A stretch of DNA of 34,104 bases. Origin: Akkermansiaceae bacterium. Its GTDB lineage: Bacteria > Verrucomicrobiota > Verrucomicrobiia > Verrucomicrobiales > Akkermansiaceae. The stretch spans positions 1 to 34,104 of the forward strand of contig JAPJNB010000134.1 in the NCBI GenBank assembly GCA_026461385.1, given 5' to 3'. The stretch's first letter is position 1, and the number at the start of each line of letters is the position of its first letter. Positions 1-9,059 of the stretch are shown one piece after another. Below the pieces are notes generated by a model. That model had not been told where the DNA came from, searched no databases, and saw nothing but the letters and a program-made list of their open reading frames with translations. Position numbers and translations under genes: made by a program.

Positions 1-118
1 CGAACTCATCCAAGCGCTGCGCAATTCGGAGTTTATCGAGTCCGGAAAGCTGGAATCCTTCGCCCTGCGTTCCATCACGCAAGGTTGTGTCGTAGAGAAA
101 TACAGGTTTGGAGTTCAT
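1..118 (-). CDS. cimA: (R)-citramalate synthase, 5' end only (partial)
   Basis: The minus strand opens with ATG at 118 and reads 39 codons to the window edge without a stop. Residues 8-20 read [13 protein letters not shown], the N-terminal metal/substrate loop of the isopropylmalate/citramalate synthase (HMGL-like) family. The DGTQGEG form, followed by a [12 protein letters not shown] stretch, is the pattern of citramalate synthase (TIGR00977 type) rather than LeuA, which has DGEQSPG. The enzyme condenses acetyl-CoA with pyruvate to citramalate, the threonine-independent entry to isoleucine synthesis. Only the N-terminus is visible, so a close paralogue such as a homocitrate or isopropylmalate synthase cannot be fully excluded. 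It lies 63 bp downstream of the CE15 gene on the same strand. Confidence 0.85.
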   Translation of the reverse strand, partial: MNSKPVFLYDTTLRDGTQGEGFQLSGLDKLRIAQRLDEF

Positions 119-181
119 CGGCAGGGCCTCGGAGGCTAAGCGGTGCTGGCTCAATGGGCAAGGGAGAAGCGATAGGCCCAT

Positions 182-1405
182 TCATCGCCGCAGCTGCTGG
201 TCCGCAAAATCGAGGGCCGCACGCCAATCCTCGGGCGCAAGCAAGTGTTTTCCCGGCCGAAAATGCACGCTGAGGTGATCTGGCACCCCGAGGAGTTCAT
301 AGACTGGCCGCGCCGCTTGGCACGACTGCCTTAGCGCATTTTCGCTCGTGTATGGGTCGTCGAGGCTATCCGTCGCGATGAAGCACCGAGGCGCGACGAG
401 GGCGATGAGCCAGTGTTGATCCCATGGCAAGTGATCCACCTTGCCCGAAAATTCTCCAAACCGCGGGCCAAACCAATGGGGGAATTTTTTCGCCACATCC
501 TCCAAGCCTTCCTTGCCGCCACGGCCTTGCCCGTTGAAACGATACGCACCGGTTCCGCCACAACCGGATCCCGCGGAAACTGTTAGAGCAAAACGCTCAT
601 CGAAGGCTCCAGCGATCAACGCTGCCTTTCCCAAGCGCGAGTGACCCAGCGCGATCAACTTCGAAGAATCGGCAAACGGCTGGTTTTTCAGATAGTCGAC
701 ACAGCGCGACATCCCCCAAGCCCATGCCGCCAAGCATCCCCAGTCGGCGTTCGGATCGGCTGGGAAAACTCCGGATTGCCGCTGCCCCGCCGCATCGAGC
801 CCGCATTGTTGGTAATCAAACGCGACCACCGCGTACCCCCGCCGCAGGGGCTCCTCCATCGTTTTCACCATCTCATCCCACGACCCATCACGCGGAGGCA
901 CCGAAAAAACCGGCATCACCACGGTCGGAAACGGTGCTTTGATTACCGCCGTCTCCTGCGGAACCATCACCACGACCTCAAACCCTAACACATGCTCGAC
1001 CCCAAACGACAAGCGCACCCACTTGCACGCCACTCCGTTTTTTGTTAGAACCTCATGAGTGACATCTTTCGCGACCACCTCACTGGGGGCGGGCGCTCGA
1101 TGGCCGATCGCGTAATGCTCGAGGACGCGTTTCATTTCCTCTCGCCGCGCCGACCATTCAGTCGACGATCGGATTTGACTCCCGTCTGCAGAGACGAGGG
1201 GTGACGGCATCTCCACCCGCACTGGCAATTCACTCACGCTCGGAAAATCCGAGTTGTCGGCCGCGATCAATCTGCCAGCGCCGTAAAAAAACCAGGCGCC
1301 CAAAAATCCTCCAAGCAGGGCATACTTGCAAAGAGATTTCCACGATGCAAAACCGCAGAGTCCCCGCAACATTCTAACTGCTAGTCTAGCTGCAACATCA
1401 CTCAC
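182..1405 (-). CDS. CE15 family glucuronoyl esterase, N-terminally membrane-anchored or secreted
   Basis: This 407-residue alpha/beta hydrolase resembles carbohydrate esterase family 15 (4-O-methyl-glucuronoyl methylesterase), which cleaves esters between glucuronic acid on xylan and lignin alcohols. Residues about 28-49 are hydrophobic and end in LIAAD, so it is probably exported or anchored. The nucleophile elbow is GHSRLGK with Ser256 predicted catalytic, and the general-base His is in FRPGKH (His387). A WDQHW block and a GSGCGGTG block, both typical of bacterial CE15, are present. The GTG start at 1405 overlaps the pyc stop by 4 bp (GTGA), suggesting translational coupling. An internal ATG at 1372 is an alternative start that still leaves the hydrophobic segment. 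The family call is firm; the true substrate is inferred. Confidence 0.85.
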   Translation of the reverse strand: MSDVAARLAVRMLRGLCGFASWKSLCKYALLGGFLGAWFFYGAGRLIAADNSDFPSVSELPVRVEMPSPLVSADGSQIRSSTEWSARREEMKRVLEHYAIGHRAPAPSEVVAKDVTHEVLTKNGVACKWVRLSFGVEHVLGFEVVVMVPQETAVIKAPFPTVVMPVFSVPPRDGSWDEMVKTMEEPLRRGYAVVAFDYQQCGLDAAGQRQSGVFPADPNADWGCLAAWAWGMSRCVDYLKNQPFADSSKLIALGHSRLGKAALIAGAFDERFALTVSAGSGCGGTGAYRFNGQGRGGKEGLEDVAKKFPHWFGPRFGEFSGKVDHLPWDQHWLIALVAPRCFIATDSLDDPYTSENALRQSCQAARPVYELLGVPDHLSVHFRPGKHLLAPEDWRAALDFADQQLRR

Positions 1406-4400
1406 GCAAGCGTAAGGATCACCACGAGATCATCGCTGTCGACCTGCTCGCCCTTCTTCACGAGGATTTCTCCGACCACTCCATCTGCGCCGGCGCTGAC
1501 CGTGGTGAGCATCTTCATGGCCTCGAGGACCATGAGCTTGTCGCCCGCTTTGACCTCTTGGCCGAGTGAAACCGCCACCTCCGTGACCATCCCGGGAATC
1601 GGTGCGCAGGCATGCGCTGGATTTCCTGCTTCACCCTTCACCCGCGACGCCTTGGACGTCGATTTGAGCGACTGATCGATTACAACCGACTCACGCGGCA
1701 TTCCATTGAGCTCGTAGAAAAATGCGCGGCGACCCGCCGAGTCTGCTTCACCGATCGAGATGAGCTTGATGATGAGAATCTTTCCGGTGTCGATCTCAAT
1801 TTCGATTTCCTCGCCGATTTGCAACCCATAGAAAAACGCCGGTGATGGCAAACCACTAAGGTCATCGTACTTCGCGCGAAATGCCATGAAATCAGCAAAC
1901 ACCTGAGGATACATCAAGTGCGAGTAGAGGTCATCCTCATTCGCGGGCCGTCCGAGTTTCGCGGAAAGCTCGATGCGTGTCGCATCAAGATCGATTGGCT
2001 CGGCGAGCTCACCAGGGCGCTTGGTGGTGGCCTTGCGATTCCCGAGCACCACCTTCTGCACGTCCGCAGGCCAGCCGCCGTCCGGTTGACCAAGACCCCC
2101 CGCGAGCATGTCGATCACGCTTTCCGGGAAATCGATCGAGCCCGGTTTAATTTTGGGCACGTCCGCCGCCTTGATGCCACGGGTCACGAGAAACATGCAC
2201 ATGTCACCGACCACCTTCGAGGATGGAGTGACCTTGACAATGTCGCCGAAGAGTTGATTCACCTCCGCATACGTGCGAGCGATTTCACGCCAGCGGTGTC
2301 CGAGACCCATCGAGTTTGCCTGCTCGCGCAAGTTTGTGTATTGGCCGCCGGGCATCTCGTGCTCATAAACTTCCGCCGTGCCCGAGCGCGGCGCCGAATC
2401 AAATGGCTGATAGAATTCTAACACCTGCTCCCAGTAGTCGGAAATCTCGTTGAGCGAATCGAAATCGAGTCCGGGGTCACGTTCGGTCTTCGCGAGCGCG
2501 GAGGCGACGGAATTGAGATTCGGCTGCGAGGTCGAGCCCGACATCGATGCGATCGCGAGGTCCACGACATCCACACCCGCCTTGGAGGCAGCGAGCACCG
2601 AAGCCGCGTTGATTCCCGAGGTGTCATGGGTGTGGAAGTGCACAGGGATGCCGATTTCCTCTTTCAGCGCGGTGACCAGTTTGAAGGCCGCATGCGGTTT
2701 GCAGAGGCCCGCCATGTCCTTGATGCACAGCATGTGGGCGCCCATGCGCTCGAGCTCCTTGGCCTTTTCTACATAGTATTTCAGCGAATACTTATCTCTG
2801 TTAGAATCGGTGATGTCTCCGGTATAGCAAATCGCCGCTTCGCAAATCGCCTTGCCATGATCGCGCACGGCCTCCATCGCCACCTGCATGTTCGGCAGGT
2901 AGTTGAGCGAGTCAAAAATCCGGAAAATATCCATGCCGGAGTCCGCCGCGTGTTTGACGAAGCCTGCGACGACGTTGTCCGGATAGTTTGAATAGCCGAC
3001 CGCGTTTGAGCCACGGAACAACATTTGAAAACAGATGTTAGGGATCTTTTCACGCAGGCGACGCAGGCGTTCCCATGGGCACTCGCTGAGGAAGCGCATC
3101 GCGGTGTCGAAGGTCGCGCCGCCCCACATTTCTAGCGAGAAGATCTCTGGCACGCGGTGGGCGATCGCCTCCGCCACGCGGAGCATGTCGAAGCTGCGCA
3201 TGCGGGTGGCGATCAAAGACTGGTGAGCATCACGCAGGGTGGTGTCGGTGACCAAGAGGCGTTTCTCGGCAACGATCCACTCGGCAAATTTCTCGGGGCC
3301 CAACTCGAGGAGCACGTCGCGGCTGCCCTTGGGGAATTTCCCGTGGTGTTCGATCGCATGGGAATTCGGCACCACCGCCTTTGGAATCACCGCCCCGGGC
3401 TTCCATCCTTTGGTGGTTGGGTTGCCGTTCAACGTGATGTCGGACAAGTAGGAAAGCGTGCGGGTGGCACGGTCGCGACGGCGTTTGAAATGAAACAACT
3501 CCGGCTTGGTATCGATCAACTTGGTGTGAGCCTGTCCACTGCGGAACGTCTCATCAGCGATCACATTTTCGAGAAACGGAATGTTGGTCTTCACCCCGCG
3601 GATGCGGAATTCACGAAGCGCGCGATCCATCCTTTGGCACGCCATCGGGAAGTCGCGGCCCATCGCGGTGACCTTCACCAACATCGAGTCATAGTATGGC
3701 GTCACCACGGATCCCGCATCGCCCGAGGCGGCATCCAGGCGGATGCCGAAGCCGGCCGCCGAGCGATAATTGAGAATGCGGCCGTAGTCGGGCGAAAAGT
3801 TTTTCTCTGGATCCTCGGTGGTGACGCGGCACTGAATGGCAAAGCCATTGCATGGAATCTCTGCTTGTGGCGGGATCGCCAACTCCTCACCGAAGAGCTT
3901 GTGTCCCGCAGCCACTAGAATTTGCGAGCGCACCAAATCGATGCCCGTGACACACTCGGTCACCGTGTGCTCCACTTGAATGCGTGGATTCATCTCGATG
4001 AAGAACCAGTCGCACTTGTCCATGTCGTAGAGAAACTCAACCGTGCCCGCATTGTCATAGCCAATTCCCTTGGCCAACACGACCGCCGCGTCGCAAAGCT
4101 CACTGCGAATCTGCGGGTCGAGATGCATCGCGGGTGCCACCTCGACGACTTTCTGATAGCGCCGCTGCACCGAGCAATCGCGCTCGTGAAGATGGACGAC
4201 GTTGCCATGTTGGTCACCGAGGATCTGAACCTCGATGTGCTTGGCTCGGGAAATATAGCGCTCAAGGAAAACCGCGGAATTCCCGAAGGCATTGAGCGCC
4301 TCGTTTTGAGCCTCGGCTAACAGACCCGGCAACTGCGAGGGCTTCTCCACCACGCGCATGCCTCGCCCACCCCCACCGAATGCCGCCTTGATGATCAACG

Positions 4401-4881
4401 GAAACCCGATGTCATGCGCCACCGTGAGAGCCTGATCTGAGTCCGTGATGGGCTCCTCGGTACCGGGAAGCGTTGGCACATTGAAACGATGCGCAAGCGC
4501 TCGTGCTGCCGTCTTGTCCCCCATGTTTTCTAACAAATCCGGCGAAGGTCCAATGAACGTGATTCCCTCGCGTGCGCAAGCCCGAGCGAACGCCGCGTTT
4601 TCTGATAGAAATCCATAGCCAGGGTGAATCATCGTCACGCCTTTTTGCTTCGCCAAGGTGACAATGCCCTCGACATCCAGATAGGCTCCGACGGGTCCTT
4701 TGGATGAATCCAGTTGATAGGCTTCATCCGCCTTGAACCGATGGATCGAAAACCGATCTTCTTCCGCGAAAATCGAAACGGTAGTTAGACCCAACTCGTT
4801 TGCCGCACGAAAAATGCGAATCGCAATTTCACCGCGATTGGCGGACATCAGTTTTCCAGTGAATCGTTGAAAGTCAGGCAT
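1402..4881 (-). CDS. pyc: Pyruvate carboxylase, single-chain form
   Basis: This biotin enzyme makes oxaloacetate from pyruvate, bicarbonate and ATP, the anaplerotic step of central metabolism. With the start at ATG 4881 (MPDFQRFTGK) it has 1159 residues, close to the usual 1150. The same frame is open to 5007, but the extra 42 residues do not resemble the family. Domains in order: biotin carboxylase (about 5-455; GGGGRGMRVVE glycine loop, EMNPRIQVEHTVTE), carboxyltransferase (about 545-815; TTLRDAHQSLIATRMR, CIKDMAGL with the metal/lysine region, HTHDTSG), a PYC/OADA linking domain, and a C-terminal biotinyl domain with biotin Lys1123 in VLEAMKML. All key motifs appear intact. It lies 132 bp downstream of frr. 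Confidence 0.97.
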   Translation of the reverse strand: MPDFQRFTGKLMSANRGEIAIRIFRAANELGLTTVSIFAEEDRFSIHRFKADEAYQLDSSKGPVGAYLDVEGIVTLAKQKGVTMIHPGYGFLSENAAFARACAREGITFIGPSPDLLENMGDKTAARALAHRFNVPTLPGTEEPITDSDQALTVAHDIGFPLIIKAAFGGGGRGMRVVEKPSQLPGLLAEAQNEALNAFGNSAVFLERYISRAKHIEVQILGDQHGNVVHLHERDCSVQRRYQKVVEVAPAMHLDPQIRSELCDAAVVLAKGIGYDNAGTVEFLYDMDKCDWFFIEMNPRIQVEHTVTECVTGIDLVRSQILVAAGHKLFGEELAIPPQAEIPCNGFAIQCRVTTEDPEKNFSPDYGRILNYRSAAGFGIRLDAASGDAGSVVTPYYDSMLVKVTAMGRDFPMACQRMDRALREFRIRGVKTNIPFLENVIADETFRSGQAHTKLIDTKPELFHFKRRRDRATRTLSYLSDITLNGNPTTKGWKPGAVIPKAVVPNSHAIEHHGKFPKGSRDVLLELGPEKFAEWIVAEKRLLVTDTTLRDAHQSLIATRMRSFDMLRVAEAIAHRVPEIFSLEMWGGATFDTAMRFLSECPWERLRRLREKIPNICFQMLFRGSNAVGYSNYPDNVVAGFVKHAADSGMDIFRIFDSLNYLPNMQVAMEAVRDHGKAICEAAICYTGDITDSNRDKYSLKYYVEKAKELERMGAHMLCIKDMAGLCKPHAAFKLVTALKEEIGIPVHFHTHDTSGINAASVLAASKAGVDVVDLAIASMSGSTSQPNLNSVASALAKTERDPGLDFDSLNEISDYWEQVLEFYQPFDSAPRSGTAEVYEHEMPGGQYTNLREQANSMGLGHRWREIARTYAEVNQLFGDIVKVTPSSKVVGDMCMFLVTRGIKAADVPKIKPGSIDFPESVIDMLAGGLGQPDGGWPADVQKVVLGNRKATTKRPGELAEPIDLDATRIELSAKLGRPANEDDLYSHLMYPQVFADFMAFRAKYDDLSGLPSPAFFYGLQIGEEIEIEIDTGKILIIKLISIGEADSAGRRAFFYELNGMPRESVVIDQSLKSTSKASRVKGEAGNPAHACAPIPGMVTEVAVSLGQEVKAGDKLMVLEAMKMLTTVSAGADGVVGEILVKKGEQVDSDDLVVILTLA

Positions 4882-5013
4882 GTCGGGAAGTTTTTTACGC
4901 TCCGCAACGTCATGCGTGAAGCAGAAATTCGATGCGCACGACAAAATTCCCGAGCCACACTGCACCATCAGCGACCCACGAGGACCCAAATCCCTTCGCA
5001 GATCCAAAGGGCA

Positions 5014-5580
5014 TCACACCTTCATCAGATCGGCCTCCTTCGCGGTGGCGAGATCATCGATTTTTTTGGCAAACTTATTGGTGAAGTCTTGGACTTCTTT
5101 TTCGAAGACCTTTTGTCCGTCTTCGGTGATGATATTGTCCGCCTTCATTTTTTTGGCAGCGTCCATGCCATCTTTGCGAGCCGCACGGAGCCGGACTTTC
5201 GCCTCTTCCGCAAGTTGTTTGATCATCTTGACCATGTCCTTCCGGCGTTCCTCGGAAAGCTCGGGAATGGGAACTCGGATCGAGCGGTCGGCAGCAGCAG
5301 GATTGAGCCCGAGCTTGCACTCGCGGATGGCCCGCTCGATGTCGCGCGTGGTCGATGGGTCAAACGGTTGCACCACCAACATCCGCGGTTCAGGCGAGCT
5401 GATGACCGCTATGCTCTTGAGCTTGGAGATGGCACCGTATGCGTGTACGTGCACGTCGAGGTTCTCGATGAGCGCCGGACTTGCCTTGCCCGTCCGCACA
5501 CCGGAGAACTCGTGAACGAGGTACTCGGTGCACTTGGTCATCGCTTCTTCAACTTCGAAAATCGCTTCTTCGGGATCCAT
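5014..5580 (-). CDS. frr: Ribosome recycling factor
   Basis: RRF splits post-termination ribosomes together with EF-G. Starting at ATG 5580 the protein has 188 residues and aligns end to end with the usual 185-residue factor. AMTKC near residue 14 corresponds to the conserved RMDKC, followed by GVRTGKASPALIENL, LVVQPFDPST and RVPIPELSEERRKDMVK, all diagnostic. The frame is open further upstream to an ATG at 5619 that overlaps the pyrH stop by 4 bp (ATGA), giving 201 residues. That overlap argues for coupling, while family length argues for 5580. I chose the latter. It forms a translation-linked pair with pyrH, a very common bacterial arrangement. Confidence 0.95.
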   Translation of the reverse strand: MDPEEAIFEVEEAMTKCTEYLVHEFSGVRTGKASPALIENLDVHVHAYGAISKLKSIAVISSPEPRMLVVQPFDPSTTRDIERAIRECKLGLNPAAADRSIRVPIPELSEERRKDMVKMIKQLAEEAKVRLRAARKDGMDAAKKMKADNIITEDGQKVFEKEVQDFTNKFAKKIDDLATAKEADLMKV

Positions 5581-5615
5581 GGGAAATCGGGTGGTTGAGA
5601 GTTCGAGTGGCGGAA

Positions 5616-6353
5616 TCATTCACCGTGGACCAGCGTGCCGATCGGCAAGCCGCGCAAGGCGTGAGAAAGATTTCCCGGAGGTGCCAGATCAAACACGATG
5701 ATCGGCACGTGGTTGTCCATGCAAAGGCTGAAGGCCGTGGCATCCATCACGTTGAGGCGGTCGGAAAGGCAGCGTTGGAAGGTCACCGTCTCAAAACGGA
5801 CCGCATCCGGATTGTGGCGCGGATCCGAGTCATAGACGCCATCGACTTGAGTCGCCTTGAGGATCACATCGGCACCCATTTCGCTCGCACGCAGCGCGGC
5901 GGTGGTATCGGTCGAGAAAAACGGATTGCCCGTGCCCGCTGCGAAAATCACCACTTTTCCTTCATCGAGTTGCTTCTCCGCCTTGCGCCGGATGAAGGGC
6001 TCCGCGACGTTTTTCATCTCGATGGCCGACTGTACGACGCAGGAAACGCCGTGGTGCTCGAGCGCGCCCTCAAGCGCCAAAGCATTCATCACGGTGGCAA
6101 GCATGCCGACGTAATCTGCCGTCGCGCGATCCATCCCGCGGGCTGAAGCACTCGCGCCACGCCAAAAATTGCCACCCCCCACCACCACGCCGAGTTGGAG
6201 TCCGCCTTCCACCGCCTCGCGGATCTCAAGAGCGATGCGGTCGACGATCTCAGGAGAAATGTTATCTCGGGAGCCAGCTCCGCGAAGGGCCTCGCCGCTG
6301 AGTTTGAGAATGGCGCGTTTGAATGGGCGTGGATCGTTGGAGCGTTGGTTCAT
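5616..6353 (-). CDS. pyrH: UMP kinase
   Basis: UMP kinase phosphorylates UMP to UDP with ATP in pyrimidine synthesis and belongs to the amino-acid kinase fold. From ATG 6353 it is 245 residues, the family norm. An upstream in-frame start at 6407 would add 18 residues unlike the family. Seen motifs are LKLSGEAL (about residue 17), [11 protein letters not shown], the [11 protein letters not shown] uridylate region, [17 protein letters not shown] and [14 protein letters not shown]. It directly precedes frr with a 35-bp gap, or a 4-bp overlap if the longer frr start is used. Confidence 0.96.
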   Translation of the reverse strand: MNQRSNDPRPFKRAILKLSGEALRGAGSRDNISPEIVDRIALEIREAVEGGLQLGVVVGGGNFWRGASASARGMDRATADYVGMLATVMNALALEGALEHHGVSCVVQSAIEMKNVAEPFIRRKAEKQLDEGKVVIFAAGTGNPFFSTDTTAALRASEMGADVILKATQVDGVYDSDPRHNPDAVRFETVTFQRCLSDRLNVMDATAFSLCMDNHVPIIVFDLAPPGNLSHALRGLPIGTLVHGE

Positions 6354-6431
6354 GCGGGATGGTTGCTGACAGATCAAAGAGGATGATGCGATGGGTTGGA
6401 AAGGCAAAAACCGATGGAAATCGTAACGCGC

Positions 6432-7532
6432 TTAGCCGTTGAGTTTTTCGAGCGCCTTCACGGTGAAAACGCCGTTCTTGCGAATCAACTTGCCGTCGAA
6501 GTAAATCTCACCGCCACCCCAGTCCTTGCGCTGGATGCTGACCATGTCCCAATGCACTTGCGAGCGGTTGCCATTGTCCGCCTCTTCGTAGGCTTGTCCG
6601 GGCGTGAAATGGAATGACCCACAAATTTTCTCGTCGAACAAAATGTCGCGCATCGGCTGGAGAATGAACGGGTGAAATCCGAGCGCAAACTCGCCGATGT
6701 AGCGGGCTCCCTCGTCACTATCCAAAATTTTGTTAAGCTCCTTGGTCTTGGAACCGGCCTCTGCCTTGACGATTTTCCCCTTCGAGAACTCAAGGCGGAT
6801 GGCATCAAATGGGATCCCCTGATAGATCGTCGGCGCGTTGTAGGTGATGTAGCCCTCGACTGAATCACGCACGGGCGAGGTGAAAACTTCACCATCGGGC
6901 ACATTGTAATTGCCGCCAGACGCGATCGCGTTGATGCCTTTGATCGAAAATCGGAGATCGGTGCCAGGGCCCTTGATGTGGACGTCCTCGGTCTTATCCA
7001 TGAGCTTCTTGAGCGCGTTCATCGCAGGGATCAACGCCTTGTAATCGAGCAGGCAAACCTTGAAATAGAAGTCCTCAAACGCTTCGGTGCTCATGCCCGC
7101 TTGCTGGGCCATCGACGGACTCGGCCAACGCAGCACGCACCACTTGGTCTTCTTCACTCGGTGATCGAGCACCGGACGCATGTGCTTCATCGCCAATCGC
7201 ATGCGCTCGGCTGGCACATCGGAATTCTCCGCGATGTTACCGCCCCCGCGGAGGGCGATGTAGGCATCCATGTCTTTCATCTCGGCGAGAAGGTGCTTGG
7301 CGATGATTTCGTATTGGCCGTCCTCCGCGCCCCTCATCATTTCACGGGTCACGCGCGACTGATGCACTCGAACAAATGGCAAAGCGCCTCTCGCACGGAC
7401 CTCGCGAATCAGCGCCACGCCGATCGCATCGGGCACATCGTGGAGGTCGATGAGGATTTTCTCACCCTTCTTCAAAGCGGTGGAGTAACGGACCAATTGG
7501 CGGGCAAGCGCGTCGATGCGTGAGTCGTGCAT
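6432..7532 (-). CDS. M29 family (thermophilic type) metallo-aminopeptidase
   Basis: The 366-residue product matches peptidase family M29 (AmpS/AmpT/PepS), cytosolic two-metal exo-aminopeptidases that remove N-terminal residues from peptides. The dinuclear metal ligands can be picked out by motif: Glu in DGEVFTSP, Glu and His in [14 protein letters not shown], and His/Asp in QVHWDMV. The C-terminal [14 protein letters not shown] block is also typical. I chose ATG 7532 ([14 protein letters not shown]); an upstream start at 7568 adds 12 residues of unlikely sequence. It is divergent from purN, sharing a 126-bp intergenic region, and precedes pyrH on the same strand with a 78-bp gap. Substrate range cannot be read from the sequence. 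Confidence 0.9.
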   Translation of the reverse strand: MHDSRIDALARQLVRYSTALKKGEKILIDLHDVPDAIGVALIREVRARGALPFVRVHQSRVTREMMRGAEDGQYEIIAKHLLAEMKDMDAYIALRGGGNIAENSDVPAERMRLAMKHMRPVLDHRVKKTKWCVLRWPSPSMAQQAGMSTEAFEDFYFKVCLLDYKALIPAMNALKKLMDKTEDVHIKGPGTDLRFSIKGINAIASGGNYNVPDGEVFTSPVRDSVEGYITYNAPTIYQGIPFDAIRLEFSKGKIVKAEAGSKTKELNKILDSDEGARYIGEFALGFHPFILQPMRDILFDEKICGSFHFTPGQAYEEADNGNRSQVHWDMVSIQRKDWGGGEIYFDGKLIRKNGVFTVKALEKLNG

Positions 7533-7658
7533 GCAAAAGGGGATAATCGCTGGAGCTTGAGTTTCCAAGCGCGAACTCCCGATCCAGTGAATTCGTGGAT
7601 TTCGGAGTTTCTGAAAATTGGGGCTTGGCAGCTTCGGTGAGTCGCCTAAACCAAGCGC

Positions 7659-8231
7659 ATGATGGTGCTGGGCGTTCTTGGTTCTGGGTCGGGTTCAAAC
7701 ATGCAGGCGATCCTCGATGCAATCGATGCCGGGACGCTTGACGCCCGCATCGCGCTCGTGCTGTCGGACCGCCCAGCGGCCTTCATCCTCGAGCGCGCTC
7801 GGATACGGGGGATTGCCACTGGCGTGATCGATTGCGGGGGATTTCAAACCAAATTCCCCGATGAGTCGCAGGCCGAAACCGCACGACAACTCAAGGATGC
7901 CGGGGTCGAGTTGGTGTGCCTCGCGGGATTCCTGCGCCTAGTGAAGCGCCCGCTGTTGGATGCCTTCCCAGAGCGGATCCTCAACATCCACCCATCTTTG
8001 CTACCTGCATTTCCCGGCTTGGAGTCATGGAAACAAGCACTCAACGCCGGTGCCAAAGAGGCTGGCTGCACGGTGCATTTGGTCGATGACGGGATGGATA
8101 CCGGCCCGATCATCCTGCAGGAAGCCGTGCCGATTCTGCCAAGCGACACGGCAGAATCGCTGCACGCGAGAATTCAAATCGTCGAACATCGGCTCTATCC
8201 AGCCGCCATCACCCGGATCGCGAGTTGTTAG
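7659..8231 (+). CDS. purN: Phosphoribosylglycinamide formyltransferase
   Basis: PurN transfers the formyl group of 10-formyl-tetrahydrofolate to GAR, the third step of purine synthesis. The 190-residue length is normal. The phosphate loop [10 protein letters not shown] is at residues 8-17. The catalytic residues are all present: Asn109 and His111 in [12 protein letters not shown], and Asp147 in [17 protein letters not shown] at 88-95 is the folate-site strand. Two adjacent ATG codons begin the frame at 7659 and 7662. The stop codon TAG lies inside a GTTAGG hexamer. An imperfect hairpin follows at 8261-8292, ahead of ruvA. Confidence 0.96.
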   Translation: MMVLGVLGSGSGSNMQAILDAIDAGTLDARIALVLSDRPAAFILERARIRGIATGVIDCGGFQTKFPDESQAETARQLKDAGVELVCLAGFLRLVKRPLLDAFPERILNIHPSLLPAFPGLESWKQALNAGAKEAGCTVHLVDDGMDTGPIILQEAVPILPSDTAESLHARIQIVEHRLYPAAITRIASC

Positions 8232-8260
8232 GACGAACGCTGACGGAAAAAGTTGGCCGA

Positions 8261-8292
8261 AATGCCCACCCACATTCCGGTGGATCGGCATT
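8261..8292 (+). other. Imperfect hairpin between purN and ruvA
   Basis: Outer arms AATGCC/GGCATT and inner arms CCAC/GTGG enclose a 6-nt loop, separated by a 3x3 internal loop. No T-run follows, so this is not a clear intrinsic terminator. It could be a transcript-stabilising or attenuating structure, or chance. Confidence 0.35.
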
Positions 8293-8326
8293 GACGCAGG
8301 AAAACCCGCAGGCAAGCTAGACGGCG

Positions 8327-8923
8327 ATGATTGCAAGACTGCGTGGCAAGGTGATCGAGGCCTATCCTAACCGTTTGGTGGTGGATGTGCATGGTGTTGG
8401 CTACGAAGTCTTCATCCCGCACTCGACCTTTGACCGCCTGCACGCCGCCGAGGGGTTAGAAGTTGACCTGCGGACGCACCTGCATTTTAGCCAGTTAGGG
8501 CAAAAATTGTTCGGCTTCGCCAGCGAGGAAGAACGCGACGTCTTTCTGCTATTGATCGACCGGGTCAGTGGGGTGGGCCCGACGATGGCGATCTCGGTCT
8601 TGAGCGGCATGGACGTGACCCGCTTCAAACAGGCGGTGGTGGCCGGAGATGTTGCCGGACTTTCCAAACTGAAAGGCGTGGGCAAAAAGACCGCCGAGCG
8701 CATCGTGCTCGAGCTCAAAGACAAGGTCGGCGTGACGGAAACCTGGCAAGACGCAGCCGCCGGCCAAGTGAGCGCGTCGGTGGCCGATGCCGAATTGGCG
8801 TTGATCGCGCTGGGATACAAGCAGGTCGACGCCCGGAAGGCGGTGCGAAAAGTGCTGGATTCAGACCCAGCAGCGCCCACCGAAGCTCTCGTGCGTGGCG
8901 CTCTCCGCGCCCTCCAAGGCTGA
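8327..8923 (+). CDS. ruvA: Holliday junction branch migration protein RuvA
   Basis: RuvA binds Holliday junctions as a tetramer and loads the RuvB motor. The 198-residue product has the usual three-part layout: an OB-fold N-terminus (MIARLRGKVIEAYPNRLVVDVHGVGYEV), two helix-hairpin-helix motifs (RVSGVGPTMAISVLSGM about 79-95 and LSKLKGVGKKTAERIVLELKD about 114-134), and a C-terminal UBA-like RuvB-binding domain (about 150-198, ending LVRGALRALQG). ruvC and ruvB are not adjacent here. No LexA-like box was seen in the 95-bp gap upstream. Confidence 0.96.
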   Translation: MIARLRGKVIEAYPNRLVVDVHGVGYEVFIPHSTFDRLHAAEGLEVDLRTHLHFSQLGQKLFGFASEEERDVFLLLIDRVSGVGPTMAISVLSGMDVTRFKQAVVAGDVAGLSKLKGVGKKTAERIVLELKDKVGVTETWQDAAAGQVSASVADAELALIALGYKQVDARKAVRKVLDSDPAAPTEALVRGALRALQG

Positions 8924-9059
8924 CTTGGCGCATTCACGCCGTCTGTCGGATGGAGTGTTAGGCTGCATTTTGATTCTTGCCAGCGGGGAATCGCCCCAAC
9001 AACCTTCCCCCTCACCTTGATTCCCATGGGTCGGAGTGAACCAACCCATCGCAAACCCT

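Noticed and set aside
3157..3918. 253-codon open frame on the plus strand inside pyc
   Set aside because: It is antisense to the well-supported biotin carboxylase region and resembles no protein; long antisense frames are common in GC-rich genes.
4867..5598. 243-codon plus-strand frame across the pyc start and frr
   Set aside because: Antisense to frr, with no recognisable domain.
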